DNA from: Polaromonas sp. CG_9.7
GTDB lineage: Bacteria > Pseudomonadota > Gammaproteobacteria > Burkholderiales > Burkholderiaceae_C
Assembly: GCF_015752205.1 (NCBI RefSeq)
Contig: NZ_JADOVG010000002.1
Location: forward strand, 124,001 to 188,000
Direction of reading: 5' to 3'
DNA length: 64,000 nucleotides
Shown: piece after piece, positions 7,935 to 16,182 of the stretch
Layout: every line of letters starts with the position of its first letter
Numbering within the stretch: position 1 is the stretch's first letter
Program-made: the position numbers and the translations under genes
Notes under the pieces: model-generated
Databases searched by the model: none
Seen by the model: the letters and a program-made list of their open reading frames with translations, nothing else
Told to the model about the DNA's origin: nothing

Positions 7935-8870
7935 CTATTCCTGCTTTGACGTGCAGGCGTTCGCATTTTGCGAAGGCCCAGCCAGGAAATCCACCAGCGA
8001 CAAGATGCCTGCGTCAAGCTGGCCCTTTGCACAGGCCACCAGCAGGCGGCGCTGCGCCCACGGTTCGGCCAGCGGACGCCAGCTGATGTTCATGGCCTTG
8101 ACGATGGGCAGGCAGGCCGCTTTTGGCAGGATGGCAATGCCCAGGCCTGACGCCACCATGTGGCACACGGCATCGAAACTGCGCACCTGCATGCGCAGCT
8201 TGAATGGCCGGTGCGCGGCCAGCGCCGACTGCTGCTGCTGCTGCAGCATTGCCGCGCCGGCGGTCAGGCTGATCCATTCCTCGTCCAGCGCGTCGGCAAA
8301 GGCCAGCGGTGTCTGGGTGCCGGCCAGCCGGTGCCCGGCGGGCAGCACCAGCACCAACTCGTCCTGGCGAAACAGCCGCGTGTCCAGCCCGGCAGTGTCT
8401 GGTCCCTCGACAAACACCGCAACGTCGGTGCGCTGTTCACGCAGCGCGGCGGCCACGGCGTCGGACACCTGCTCTTCCACGTCGATCTGCACTTGCGGGT
8501 GCAACTGGCCGTATTGCGCCAGCAAAGGTGGCAAAAACTGGCTGATGGCCGCGCTGCTGGCGCACAGGTGGATGTGGCGCGCTGTGCCCCGGCGCAGATC
8601 GGCGAGTTCGGCGCCGAGCTGGTCCATGGTCTGCAGCAGCCTCAAGCCGTGCTTGACAAAGACGCGCCCGGCGGCCGTCGGCTGCAGGCCGCGCGCATGG
8701 CGGTCAAACAGCGTGTCGCCCAGTGCCACTTCAAGTTCCCGAATGCGCCGGCTGGCCGCACCCAACGCCAGGTGCGCGCCTCGCGCTGCCGCCGTCAGGC
8801 TGCCGGTCTGGGCGCAGTCCACCGCCAGGCGGATTGACACCAGGTCAAACCGGGCAAGGTTGTAGCGCAT
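7935..8870 (-). CDS. LysR-family transcriptional regulator
   Basis: A 311-residue LysR regulator. The winged helix-turn-helix occupies residues about 8-65 (AVDCAQTGSLTAAARGAH, then RRIRELEVALGDTLFDR) and a periplasmic-binding-protein-like effector domain follows. It lies upstream of and on the same strand as the CoA-transferase operon, separated by 33 bases, so it may be cotranscribed with the genes it likely controls, in place of the usual divergent arrangement. The recognition helix is slightly unusual (LALGAASRR in place of LSQPAVSRQ). The effector is unknown, probably the operon's acid substrate or its CoA ester. Confidence 0.9.
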   Translation of the reverse strand: MRYNLARFDLVSIRLAVDCAQTGSLTAAARGAHLALGAASRRIRELEVALGDTLFDRHARGLQPTAAGRVFVKHGLRLLQTMDQLGAELADLRRGTARHIHLCASSAAISQFLPPLLAQYGQLHPQVQIDVEEQVSDAVAAALREQRTDVAVFVEGPDTAGLDTRLFRQDELVLVLPAGHRLAGTQTPLAFADALDEEWISLTAGAAMLQQQQQSALAAHRPFKLRMQVRSFDAVCHMVASGLGIAILPKAACLPIVKAMNISWRPLAEPWAQRRLLVACAKGQLDAGILSLVDFLAGPSQNANACTSKQE

Positions 8871-8885
8871 GGCGGTCTTTGGTGA

Positions 8886-9203
8886 TCAAGCTGCTTTTTT
8901 GCGGAGTCCTGCTTTTTTGGCAATCAGTGCATCGAGATTTTTGACAATTTCGGCTTCTATCTTTTCCTTGAAGGCCCTCAGCAAAAACCCCAGCTTTGCC
9001 GCCAGTTCAAAACTGTTTTCCGTCACGCTCAGCGTGCCGTGGACGCCGGAGCGGTTGAAACTGAGCAGGTCGCTGCTCGCTCCTTCTTCGTAGGTGCATT
9101 GCATGCCAAATTCCACTTTGGCCTTTTCGGCCCATTGGGAAGCAATCTGGCGTGCTGCATGCAGGCCCAGGTTGTGCGTGCGATCAATGTGAATGTCAGC
9201 CAT
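8886..9203 (-). CDS. Polyhydroxyalkanoic acid system family protein
   Basis: A 105-residue protein of the PHA_gran_rgn family, small proteins found with polyhydroxyalkanoate granule genes. The N-terminus ADIHIDRTHNLGLHAARQ and the end LRAFKEKIEAEIVKNLDAL fit that family, with a Lys/Ala-rich tail (KKAGLRKKAA). It is just upstream of the LysR gene (15 bases) on the same strand. The exact role is not known; association with PHA inclusions is by family only. The phasin at the right end of the window supports a PHA-storing host. Confidence 0.82.
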   Translation of the reverse strand: MADIHIDRTHNLGLHAARQIASQWAEKAKVEFGMQCTYEEGASSDLLSFNRSGVHGTLSVTENSFELAAKLGFLLRAFKEKIEAEIVKNLDALIAKKAGLRKKAA

Positions 9204-9230
9204 GGGTTTTCCGGAATATTGATGTTCGGC

Positions 9231-9262
9231 GCTTGCCGCTCGTTATTGCGCAAGCGGCAAGC
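9231..9262. repeat. Strong inverted repeat upstream of the PHA-family gene
   Basis: A perfect 10-base stem, GCTTGCCGCT at 9231-9240 and AGCGGCAAGC at 9253-9262, with a 12-base loop. No T-tract follows, so a terminator is unlikely. It sits 28 bases before the start codon of the minus-strand gene and would fold in its leader or serve as an operator. Confidence 0.5.
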
Positions 9263-9821
9263 CGTGGACGACATCTTAAAACCGTTGCCACGCTGACACT
9301 GATTTCAGTGGCAACCAAGTTTGTGTGAAATCTTGAATATGAAAAAAATAAGTACTTCAATGCGCAAGGTGTTGGCAATAACCAGATGTGTCAATTGGCA
9401 TTTTTGTGGATAATTTGGTAAGTTTGTTCGATACCGAACAGACTTGGTAATGGGTTGGCTGATAAGTTACAAAAATAACATTTGTTTCTTGAATATTGGA
9501 TATTTCCAAACAGACAAATGCAGGTAAACAACTTCCGGATTTCTTTTCCGGAAGAAATACCTTGAGCTCCCAACAAAAAAATTCACCCATGTACACAAAT
9601 CTGTCTGCTACTTCCGCCGCAGATTTTCTGAAGGACGCTGAAGCTGTCGTTTCTGGTGTCAATAGCAAGGTCCGCGCCAGTTGTGTCGCCTCTTGTTTTG
9701 TAAAAACCAGAAAATTCACCAAGGGGGAACCTGCGGGGCTGCCGCACAACAGGGTTCATTGCCCCGACATGCAGCGCAAAGCCTTTTCCTTCTTTGTGAA
9801 CACCCCGAAAAAGGGGCTGCA
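9263..9821. other. AT-richer intergenic region with several short dyads and a possible 78-residue ORF
   Basis: No recognisable gene. Three perfect dyads are visible: GTTCG/CGAAC at 9426-9439, TTGGA/TCCAA at 9496-9509 and CTTCCGGA/TCCGGAAG at 9532-9553. A plus-strand frame from ATG 9589 to a TGA at 9823-9825 would encode 78 residues and overlap the kinase start as ATGA, but its composition resembles no family and it may be chance. The region must hold the promoters of the divergent PHA-family gene and the sensor kinase. Confidence 0.4.
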
Positions 9822-12791
9822 ATGAACTGGATTGGCGAACAAGGTGTGCGCCGCGATGGCGCAGATGGGTTTTTCCATCAGGCTGACCACGCAAACCACG
9901 GGCCAGATCACGCCCTCCAGCCCGGTTCAAGACAACGGCCCATCGACGGAGCAAACGCACCAGCCGGCATGACGCAGGCCTCCATTGCGATGGCGCCTGC
10001 CATCACTGCGTCGCTGCTGGCGGGTGTGCTGGAGTCGGCCATGGACGCCATCATCACGGTGAATGCGCAGCACGAAATCATCCTGTTCAATCCGTCGGCC
10101 GAAAAGATGTTCGGCTGGCCCCGGCAGGAAGTTCTGCAGCAGCCGCTTGAAAAGTTGATTCCAGGAAACTTTCGTCACAACCCTGTGGGTTCACCCGATC
10201 AGTTCGCGGGCACTGGCGCGGCGTACGGATACGGGGTCGGCCTGGGCACGGTCATGTATGGGCTGAGGGCCAATGGCGACGAGTTTCCGATCGAGGTCTC
10301 GATCTCGCAAGTCGATACGCCTGAAGGTATGCTTCGCACTGCAATTGTCCGGGACGTTACCGAATTGCATGCCTCGCAGACGCAATTGAGACTGCTTGAA
10401 ACCAGTATTTCTCACCTGAACGATGTGGTGGTCATCACCGACGCCGAACCGCTGGGTGAGCCAGGGCCGCGCATCGTTTTTGTGAATGCCGCGTTTGAGC
10501 GCCACACCGGCTACCGACGCGAAGAAGTGATAGGGAAGACGCCGCGCCTGCTGCAGGGCCCATTGACGCAACGCAGCGAACTGGACCGTATCGGCGTTGC
10601 GCTCGGAAAGTGGCAGCCGGTCCGGGCCGAACTGATCAATTACACCAAAAGTGGAGAGGTTTTCTGGGTAGAAATTGACATCGTTCCCGTGGCCGATGCC
10701 AAGGGCCATTTCACACACTGGGTTTCGGTGCAGCGCAACGTGACCGAGCGCAAGCGGGCTGAAGAGGCGCTGGTGGACAGCGAAAGGCGCTATGCCGCGC
10801 TGTTTGCCTCTGCGCCGCTGCCGATGTGGGTGTTCGACCCCTGCGGCAGCCAGCTTTTGAAGGTCAACCAGGCGGCCATTGATGACTATGGCTATTCCGA
10901 AGCCGAGTTCATGGCGATGACGCTGTCAGACATCCAAGGTGGTACCGAGCTGATGTGCCTGCCTCAGCAGGGAGCCGAAGCAGTCCAGAAGCGCCAGGCG
11001 TCGTCCCGGCATCGGCGCAAGGACGGTTCGCAGTTTTGCGTTGATGTGGTGGCGCGGCCGATCCAGTTTGGCGGCCAGCCGGCGTGTTTTTTGGTGGCGC
11101 TGGACACCACGGCCCGGGTCAGGGCCGAAGCGAAAGTGCGCGATCAGTTGTTCACCCTGCAGCGAGCCGCCGACGCCGCCCAGGCGATCACCGTGCACCT
11201 GACGATCGACGGCATAGTGCAGGAACTGGCGGACCAGGCACGCGGTGTGATCGGCACGCACCAGGCCGCTGTCAGTCTTGCCGTTGACGGCAACTGGACC
11301 CAGGCGGTGCATGCACTGTCGCTGTCCGGCGACTATTCAGCGTACCGCAGCGAGTTGCCGCTGGCCCAGGGCAGCAGCATCTACAACCGTGGCACCAACC
11401 GCACCCGTTCAGTGCGGCTGACACAGGCCGAGGTGCAGGCGCATCCCGGCTGGTGCCAGGTCGGCAGCCCTGCAGACAGGAACCGCATGATGGGCGGCTG
11501 GCTGGCTGTTCCCCTGACCGGCCGTGATGGCCGTCATATCGGCGTTCTTCAGCTGTCTGGAAAGTACGAGGGCGATTTCACCCAGCAAGACGAGTACGTG
11601 GCGACAGAAATGGCACAGTTGTCGTGTATTGCCGTAGAGAATGCCGGCCTGATGCACGAAGTCAGCCAGCTCAACATCGGGCTGGAAAAAAAGGTTGCCG
11701 AACGCACGGCCGCGCTGGCGCGCCAAGAGGCCCTGTTCCGCGCCCTGGCAGAGCAGGCGCCGCAGATCATCTGGACCACCGACCCGAATGGCCATGTCAA
11801 CTACATGAACCATGCATGGTTCGACCTGATGGGTGGCACGCTGCACGACTGGACAGGCGGAAAGTGGCTCTCCGTCCTGCACCCTGAAGACATTGCCACC
11901 CTGAAGCAAAACTGGACGCTGGCCCACGCCGGCCATCTGCCTTTTTCCGGCATCCGGCGCTGGCTGTGCCAGGACGGCAGCGTTCACACCATGGCTTACC
12001 GGGTTTCCCCGGTGCTTGACGAACACGGTGCGGTCGCCTTCTGGGTCGGCATCGATGCCGATGTGACCGAGTTCAAGCAGATCGAGGAAACCCTGCGCCG
12101 GTCCAACGACGAACTGGAAGCCTTTTCCTATTCGGTGTCGCATGATCTGCGCACGCCGCTGAGCACCATCAAAGGCTTCGGCTCGCTGCTGGCCAAGCAG
12201 TTGACGGGTGACAACAATGAAAAGGTCCAGCATTACCTGACCCGTATCCAGCAAGGTGTGACGCAAATGGGCAGCCTGATCGAGGATTTGCTGTCGTTGG
12301 CACGGGTGACGCGAACCCCCCTGAGCTACCAGCAGGTCGATCTGTCCGCCATGGCGCAGCGTATTCTGGACGAGTGGCAAGCGCGCCAGCCGGAGCGCGT
12401 GGTCATAACCCAGGTCGAAACTGCACTGCTGGCCCAAGCGGACAAACCGTTGCTGAGGGTGGTCATGGAAAACCTGTTGGGCAATGCGTGGAAATTCAGC
12501 GTCCTGCAGGCCGAGGCCCGGATCAGTGTCGGGCAGCAACTGGACGCCGCCGGTCAGCCGGTGTTCTTCGTCCGTGACAACGGCGCCGGATTTGACATGG
12601 CGCATGCTGAAAAGCTGTTCCTTCCTTTTGAGCGCCTGCATTCGTCCCCGGAATTTCCTGGATCCGGCATCGGGCTGGCTACCGTCAGCCGCATCATCGA
12701 ACACCACGGTGGCCGCCTGTGGGCCGAAGCCACGCCCGGGCTGGGGGCGACGTTTTACTTCACGTTGCCGCTGCAGGCGCTCACTGCCTGA
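9822..12791 (+). CDS. Multi-PAS/GAF hybrid-input sensor histidine kinase
   Basis: A 989-residue, apparently soluble kinase starting at ATG 9822, which has an AAGGGG ribosome site 7 bases upstream; the frame is open earlier but lacks such a site. Domain order: a low-complexity start; PAS 1 (about 65-185); PAS 2 (about 190-315) with the LOV-like loop GKTPRLLQG but Pro-Arg where the flavin Cys would be; PAS 3 (about 325-435); a GAF domain (about 440-615); a coiled coil; PAS 4 (about 645-765); then HisKA with YSVSHDLRTPLS and an HATPase with NLLGNAWKFS and GSGIGLATV. No transmembrane helix or receiver is seen. The partner regulator is not adjacent. It converges with the aminopeptidase gene, overlapping its end by 11 bases. 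Confidence 0.9.
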   Translation: MNWIGEQGVRRDGADGFFHQADHANHGPDHALQPGSRQRPIDGANAPAGMTQASIAMAPAITASLLAGVLESAMDAIITVNAQHEIILFNPSAEKMFGWPRQEVLQQPLEKLIPGNFRHNPVGSPDQFAGTGAAYGYGVGLGTVMYGLRANGDEFPIEVSISQVDTPEGMLRTAIVRDVTELHASQTQLRLLETSISHLNDVVVITDAEPLGEPGPRIVFVNAAFERHTGYRREEVIGKTPRLLQGPLTQRSELDRIGVALGKWQPVRAELINYTKSGEVFWVEIDIVPVADAKGHFTHWVSVQRNVTERKRAEEALVDSERRYAALFASAPLPMWVFDPCGSQLLKVNQAAIDDYGYSEAEFMAMTLSDIQGGTELMCLPQQGAEAVQKRQASSRHRRKDGSQFCVDVVARPIQFGGQPACFLVALDTTARVRAEAKVRDQLFTLQRAADAAQAITVHLTIDGIVQELADQARGVIGTHQAAVSLAVDGNWTQAVHALSLSGDYSAYRSELPLAQGSSIYNRGTNRTRSVRLTQAEVQAHPGWCQVGSPADRNRMMGGWLAVPLTGRDGRHIGVLQLSGKYEGDFTQQDEYVATEMAQLSCIAVENAGLMHEVSQLNIGLEKKVAERTAALARQEALFRALAEQAPQIIWTTDPNGHVNYMNHAWFDLMGGTLHDWTGGKWLSVLHPEDIATLKQNWTLAHAGHLPFSGIRRWLCQDGSVHTMAYRVSPVLDEHGAVAFWVGIDADVTEFKQIEETLRRSNDELEAFSYSVSHDLRTPLSTIKGFGSLLAKQLTGDNNEKVQHYLTRIQQGVTQMGSLIEDLLSLARVTRTPLSYQQVDLSAMAQRILDEWQARQPERVVITQVETALLAQADKPLLRVVMENLLGNAWKFSVLQAEARISVGQQLDAAGQPVFFVRDNGAGFDMAHAEKLFLPFERLHSSPEFPGSGIGLATVSRIIEHHGGRLWAEATPGLGATFYFTLPLQALTA

Positions 12792-13914
12792 GCAGCAGAT
12801 TGCCGGGTTCAGCCATCTTGGCCCAAGCGGGCAGGGGATAGGCCTTCAGACGCGCATCACGTTCGGCCCGGGGCAGCGCGGCCAGATCCCTGACGGCGCC
12901 ATAGAAACGTTGCCAGTCGCGGCCTTCATGTTCAAACAAGGCTTCGAAAGCGGGCACTCCTTCGTCATACGCCGCCTGGGCGCCGAAGGACGCGTTATTG
13001 GCGCGCGCCACCCACGGGTCGTAACCGGCATAACCGTCCCACGAGGCGCGGAGTTGTGCATAGTCGGCCCTGAAATGCGCCAGTGCTATCGTTTTAAGAG
13101 CTAGTTGCGCCCGTGGGTCTTGCGCAGAAGCCTTATTTGATTCATAAATGGCGGTCAATTCCCTGCGCGTGGCTGCCGTCAGTGCACGGAACTGCCGGCG
13201 GCGACCGTCAAAGCGCTGGTACGCCTGGCGGGCTTCGTCGCTTCCCCCGCCTGCCGGCGTATCCAGCCAGTGCTGCACGCCCAGCCGCTCGACAGCCGTG
13301 GCAAACGATTCGTTGAACCCGGTGTCGCCGGGCGCGTAGACCACCTGGTGCGCCAATTCATGGAACACCAGCCGCGCCAGTTCACCGTCGGGGTAGTTGA
13401 TGAAGGTACTCAGCAGCGGGTCACCGCCGGCCCAGTTCATCCAGCCCAGCGTGGAATAGGCCGGCACGCCATAGACGCTGGTTTCCAGTCCCTCGGCAGC
13501 CAGCCGGTCTGCTTCGGCACGGGCCTCGGCTTCGCTGAAATATCCCCGGTAGCCGACGCAGCCGGCCACCGGAAAACACCAGGTCTTGAGCGTCAGCGAC
13601 AGCGCGGGCGCCGCCACCACGTTCCAGACGACGGCGCTGCGGTGCAGGTCGGCATAACGCTGGTAGCTCGGGTTGTCGGGCAGCCCGAGATCGGTCACGG
13701 CGAAGCGGCGGATGCGCTGCGCCAGGGCCAGCCGGTTTTTAAGCGGCGCTGGCGTCTGTTGGTCACCCAGCCAGTCGTTCACGGGACGGGCGGCATGGAG
13801 CATTGTCAGGTGGCCGTTGACCGACTGCCAGTAATAACCCAGGTTGGCGCAGCCTGTCAGGCTGACCCCTGCCAGGGCAGCCGCCAACAGCTTCTTGTGT
13901 CCTGTCCAGGCCAT
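12781..13914 (-). CDS. Putative zinc aminopeptidase lipoprotein
   Basis: A 377-residue predicted aminopeptidase of the COG4324 type. The N-terminus is a lipoprotein signal: Lys7-Lys8, a hydrophobic stretch and lipobox LTGC with Cys22. The metal-binding motif HELAH lies in VFHELAHQVVYAPGD, and a downstream NESFATAVERLG carries the probable third ligand Glu. Start ATG 13914 is chosen because it puts the signal peptide at the terminus. A stretch encoded by 13085-13140 matches the dispersed intergenic repeat and seems to be inserted in frame. It follows the oxidoreductase gene by 14 bases and may be cotranscribed with it. Peptide substrate unknown. Confidence 0.88.
   Translation of the reverse strand: MAWTGHKKLLAAALAGVSLTGCANLGYYWQSVNGHLTMLHAARPVNDWLGDQQTPAPLKNRLALAQRIRRFAVTDLGLPDNPSYQRYADLHRSAVVWNVVAAPALSLTLKTWCFPVAGCVGYRGYFSEAEARAEADRLAAEGLETSVYGVPAYSTLGWMNWAGGDPLLSTFINYPDGELARLVFHELAHQVVYAPGDTGFNESFATAVERLGVQHWLDTPAGGGSDEARQAYQRFDGRRRQFRALTAATRRELTAIYESNKASAQDPRAQLALKTIALAHFRADYAQLRASWDGYAGYDPWVARANNASFGAQAAYDEGVPAFEALFEHEGRDWQRFYGAVRDLAALPRAERDARLKAYPLPAWAKMAEPGNLLLRQ
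13085..13140 (+). repeat. Dispersed repeat copy inside the aminopeptidase gene
   Basis: The plus strand reads GCTATCGTTTTAAGAGCT, then AGTTGCGCCCGTGGGTCT, then TGCGCAGAAGCCTTATTTGA, matching the arrangement of the intergenic copies. On the coding strand it encodes a piece rich in Ala, Lys and Gln (SNKASAQDPRAQLAL) with no stop. Confidence 0.5.
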
Positions 13915-13928
13915 GCAGGGGTTTCCGT

Positions 13929-16031
13929 TCAATCCGCCTGAACCTGCACCAGGCAGTCGTAGAACACCGGCCCGCCCCCCAGGTCGGTCAGGCGCTGGCT
14001 GGTCAGCTGGTTGACGTTGGTGCCGCCCAGGCCCAACTTGCGCCACCAGATGCCCAGGCCAACGACCACGCCGGGCCGGGCGCGCAGCGAGACTTCGGCC
14101 TTGACGCGGTAGTCGCCGCGCGCATTGAACACCCGCACCGTGCTGCCGTTGGCAATGCCGCGTGCGGCAGCATCGTCCGGGTGCATTTCCAGCAGCGGCT
14201 CGCCTTCCATGGCGCGCAGGGTCTTGACATTGGCGAAGGTCGAATTCATGAAGTTGCGTGCCGGCGGCGAGATCATGGCCAATGGAAACTCGCTGGACGT
14301 GCCTGCTGCTTCGTAATTTGGCACATGGTCGGGCAGGCCGTCCAGACCCTGCGCGGCCAGCCGTTCGCTGAAGAACTCGCATCGGCCCGATGGCGTGGGA
14401 AAACCGCCTTCGGCAAACGGCGCGTCCGGCAGCGGCAAGGTGGCAAAGCCCTGGTCCAGCAGCGTCTGGAAAGCCACCTGGTCACCAAATGCCGCACGGC
14501 ACAGCGTTTCGTCGTCGTCCAGAAAGCAGGGATCGGCATAACCCATACGCGCGGCGAGTTCGCGAAAAATCTGCGTGTTGGGCTTGCTCTCACCCTGCGG
14601 CGCAATCGCCGGGCGGTTCAGCAACACGTCGGTGTGGCCGAAGGTGGTGTGGATGTCCCAGTGCTCCAGCTGCGTTGTCGCCGGCAGGATGAAATCGGCC
14701 TGGTCGGCAGTGTCGGTCTGGAACTGCTCCAGCACGACGGTGAACAGGTCGTCCTGCGCAAAGCCGCGCACGACCTGACCGGAGTCAGGCGCGACAGCCA
14801 CCGGGTTGCTGTTGTAGATGATCAACGCCTCGATCTTCGGGCCGAAGGCGGGTGAGCTGGCGCGCAGCAGATCGTCGCCGATGGTGCTCATGTTGAGCGT
14901 GCGCGGCGTGCGTCCGGCCAGCAGGTCGGGCCGTTGCAGCGCCGCCCGGTCCACCGGGAAAACGCCCGAACTGCTCATCAGCAGGCCGCCGGCCCGGTGC
15001 CGCCAGGCGCCGGTCAACGCTGGCAGGCAGGCCACGGCGCGCACCGCGTTGCCGCCGCCGCGCACCCGCTGCATGCCGTAGTTCAGGCGAATCGCCGCTG
15101 GCTGTTTTTCCACAAAGCACTGGCCATAGTCGCGCGCCAGGGAGCGAATCTGTTCGGCCGGTACGCCGCACACGCTGGCGGCGCGCTCGGGGCTCCACTG
15201 CAGCGCTCGCTCGCGCAGCGCTGGCCAGCCCAGCGTGTGGCGGGCGATGTAGTCGTGGTCCAGCCACTCATGGGTGATCAGCTCGTGCATCAGCGCCAGC
15301 GCCAGCGCTGCATCGGTTCCTGGCAGCAGGGCGATGTGCTCATGGCATTTTTCAGCCGTTTCACTCAAGCGCGGATCGATGCAGATGAGTTTTGCGCCGT
15401 TTCGCTTGGCCACTTGCGCATAGCGCCAGAAGTGCAGGTTGCTGCCAATCGAATTGCTGCCCCAGATGATGATGAGTTTTGATTCGGCAAAGAACTCCAC
15501 CCGCATCCCGACCTTGCCGCCCAGCGTTTGCGTCAAGCCTTCAGTGCCGGCAGCGGCGCAGATGGTGCGGTCGAGCAGCGACGCGCCCAGCCGGTTGAAA
15601 AACCGCCCTGCCATGGCTTCGCCTTGCACCTGGCCCATGGTGCCGCAGTAGCTGTAAGGAAGAATGGCTTCCGGATTTCGCGCGGCAATGGCGCTCAATC
15701 GTTCGGCAATCTCGCCCAGGGCGGTATCCCAGCTGACCGGCTCGAACTGCCCGCTGCCTTTCGGGCCGGTGCGTCTGAGGGGCTGGAGCAGCCGTTCGGC
15801 ATGGTAGGTTCGCTCGGTGTAGCGCGACACTTTGTTGCACAGCACGCCGCCGGTCTGCGGATGGTCAGGGTTGCCTTGCACGCGTGTGGCCACGCCGTTT
15901 TCCACGGTGGTCAGCAGTGAGCAGGTGTCAGGGCAGTCGTGCGGGCAGGCGCCGCGGATTTTCAACACAACAGGGGGACGGGTCTGGATTGGTGCAGCAT
16001 GCAGCGTGGCCATGGGGGTTAAAAAGCTCAT
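13929..16031 (-). CDS. Molybdopterin-dependent oxidoreductase with [4Fe-4S] site
   Basis: A 700-residue member of the DMSO-reductase/formate-dehydrogenase superfamily binding a bis-molybdopterin cofactor. The N-terminal iron-sulfur cluster ligands are in ACPHDCPDTCSL and, about 30 residues later, GVLCNKVSRY. Mid-protein segments such as IIIWGSNSIGSNLHFWR and ICIDPRLSETAEKCH, and the C-terminal PPARNFMNSTFAN, are standard for the group. No Tat signal is present, so it should be cytoplasmic. An alternative start is ATG 16013. No Fe-S electron-transfer subunit or membrane anchor is adjacent, so the redox partner and substrate remain unknown. Divergent from the ABC binding-protein gene. Confidence 0.9.
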   Translation of the reverse strand: MSFLTPMATLHAAPIQTRPPVVLKIRGACPHDCPDTCSLLTTVENGVATRVQGNPDHPQTGGVLCNKVSRYTERTYHAERLLQPLRRTGPKGSGQFEPVSWDTALGEIAERLSAIAARNPEAILPYSYCGTMGQVQGEAMAGRFFNRLGASLLDRTICAAAGTEGLTQTLGGKVGMRVEFFAESKLIIIWGSNSIGSNLHFWRYAQVAKRNGAKLICIDPRLSETAEKCHEHIALLPGTDAALALALMHELITHEWLDHDYIARHTLGWPALRERALQWSPERAASVCGVPAEQIRSLARDYGQCFVEKQPAAIRLNYGMQRVRGGGNAVRAVACLPALTGAWRHRAGGLLMSSSGVFPVDRAALQRPDLLAGRTPRTLNMSTIGDDLLRASSPAFGPKIEALIIYNSNPVAVAPDSGQVVRGFAQDDLFTVVLEQFQTDTADQADFILPATTQLEHWDIHTTFGHTDVLLNRPAIAPQGESKPNTQIFRELAARMGYADPCFLDDDETLCRAAFGDQVAFQTLLDQGFATLPLPDAPFAEGGFPTPSGRCEFFSERLAAQGLDGLPDHVPNYEAAGTSSEFPLAMISPPARNFMNSTFANVKTLRAMEGEPLLEMHPDDAAARGIANGSTVRVFNARGDYRVKAEVSLRARPGVVVGLGIWWRKLGLGGTNVNQLTSQRLTDLGGGPVFYDCLVQVQAD

Positions 16032-16136
16032 GCCCGAACTTTATAACCAATTGTCCTGGCGATGTGCAATTTGCACTGAACCGGCATTCGGCACCTGTTA
16101 TAAATACCTCTTCGCAAGGCAGTATGAAGAAAGTTT

Positions 16137-16155
16137 TTGATACATTAGTTATCAA
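16137..16155. promoter_or_regulatory. Inverted repeat between divergent genes, possible operator
   Basis: TTGATA at 16137-16142 and TATCAA at 16150-16155 form a perfect 6-base dyad with a 7-base spacer, 28 bases before the binding-protein start and in an AT-rich 151-base gap between divergent genes. It could be an operator or simply overlap a promoter; the TTGATA itself resembles a -35 box. Confidence 0.3.
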
Positions 16156-16182
16156 TTTAATACAAATTGGAAAAATCCCGTG

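Noticed and set aside
9357..9749. Minus-strand 130-codon frame upstream of the PAS kinase
   Set aside because: No ribosome site, no motif and no resemblance to a known family; mixed composition suggests chance.
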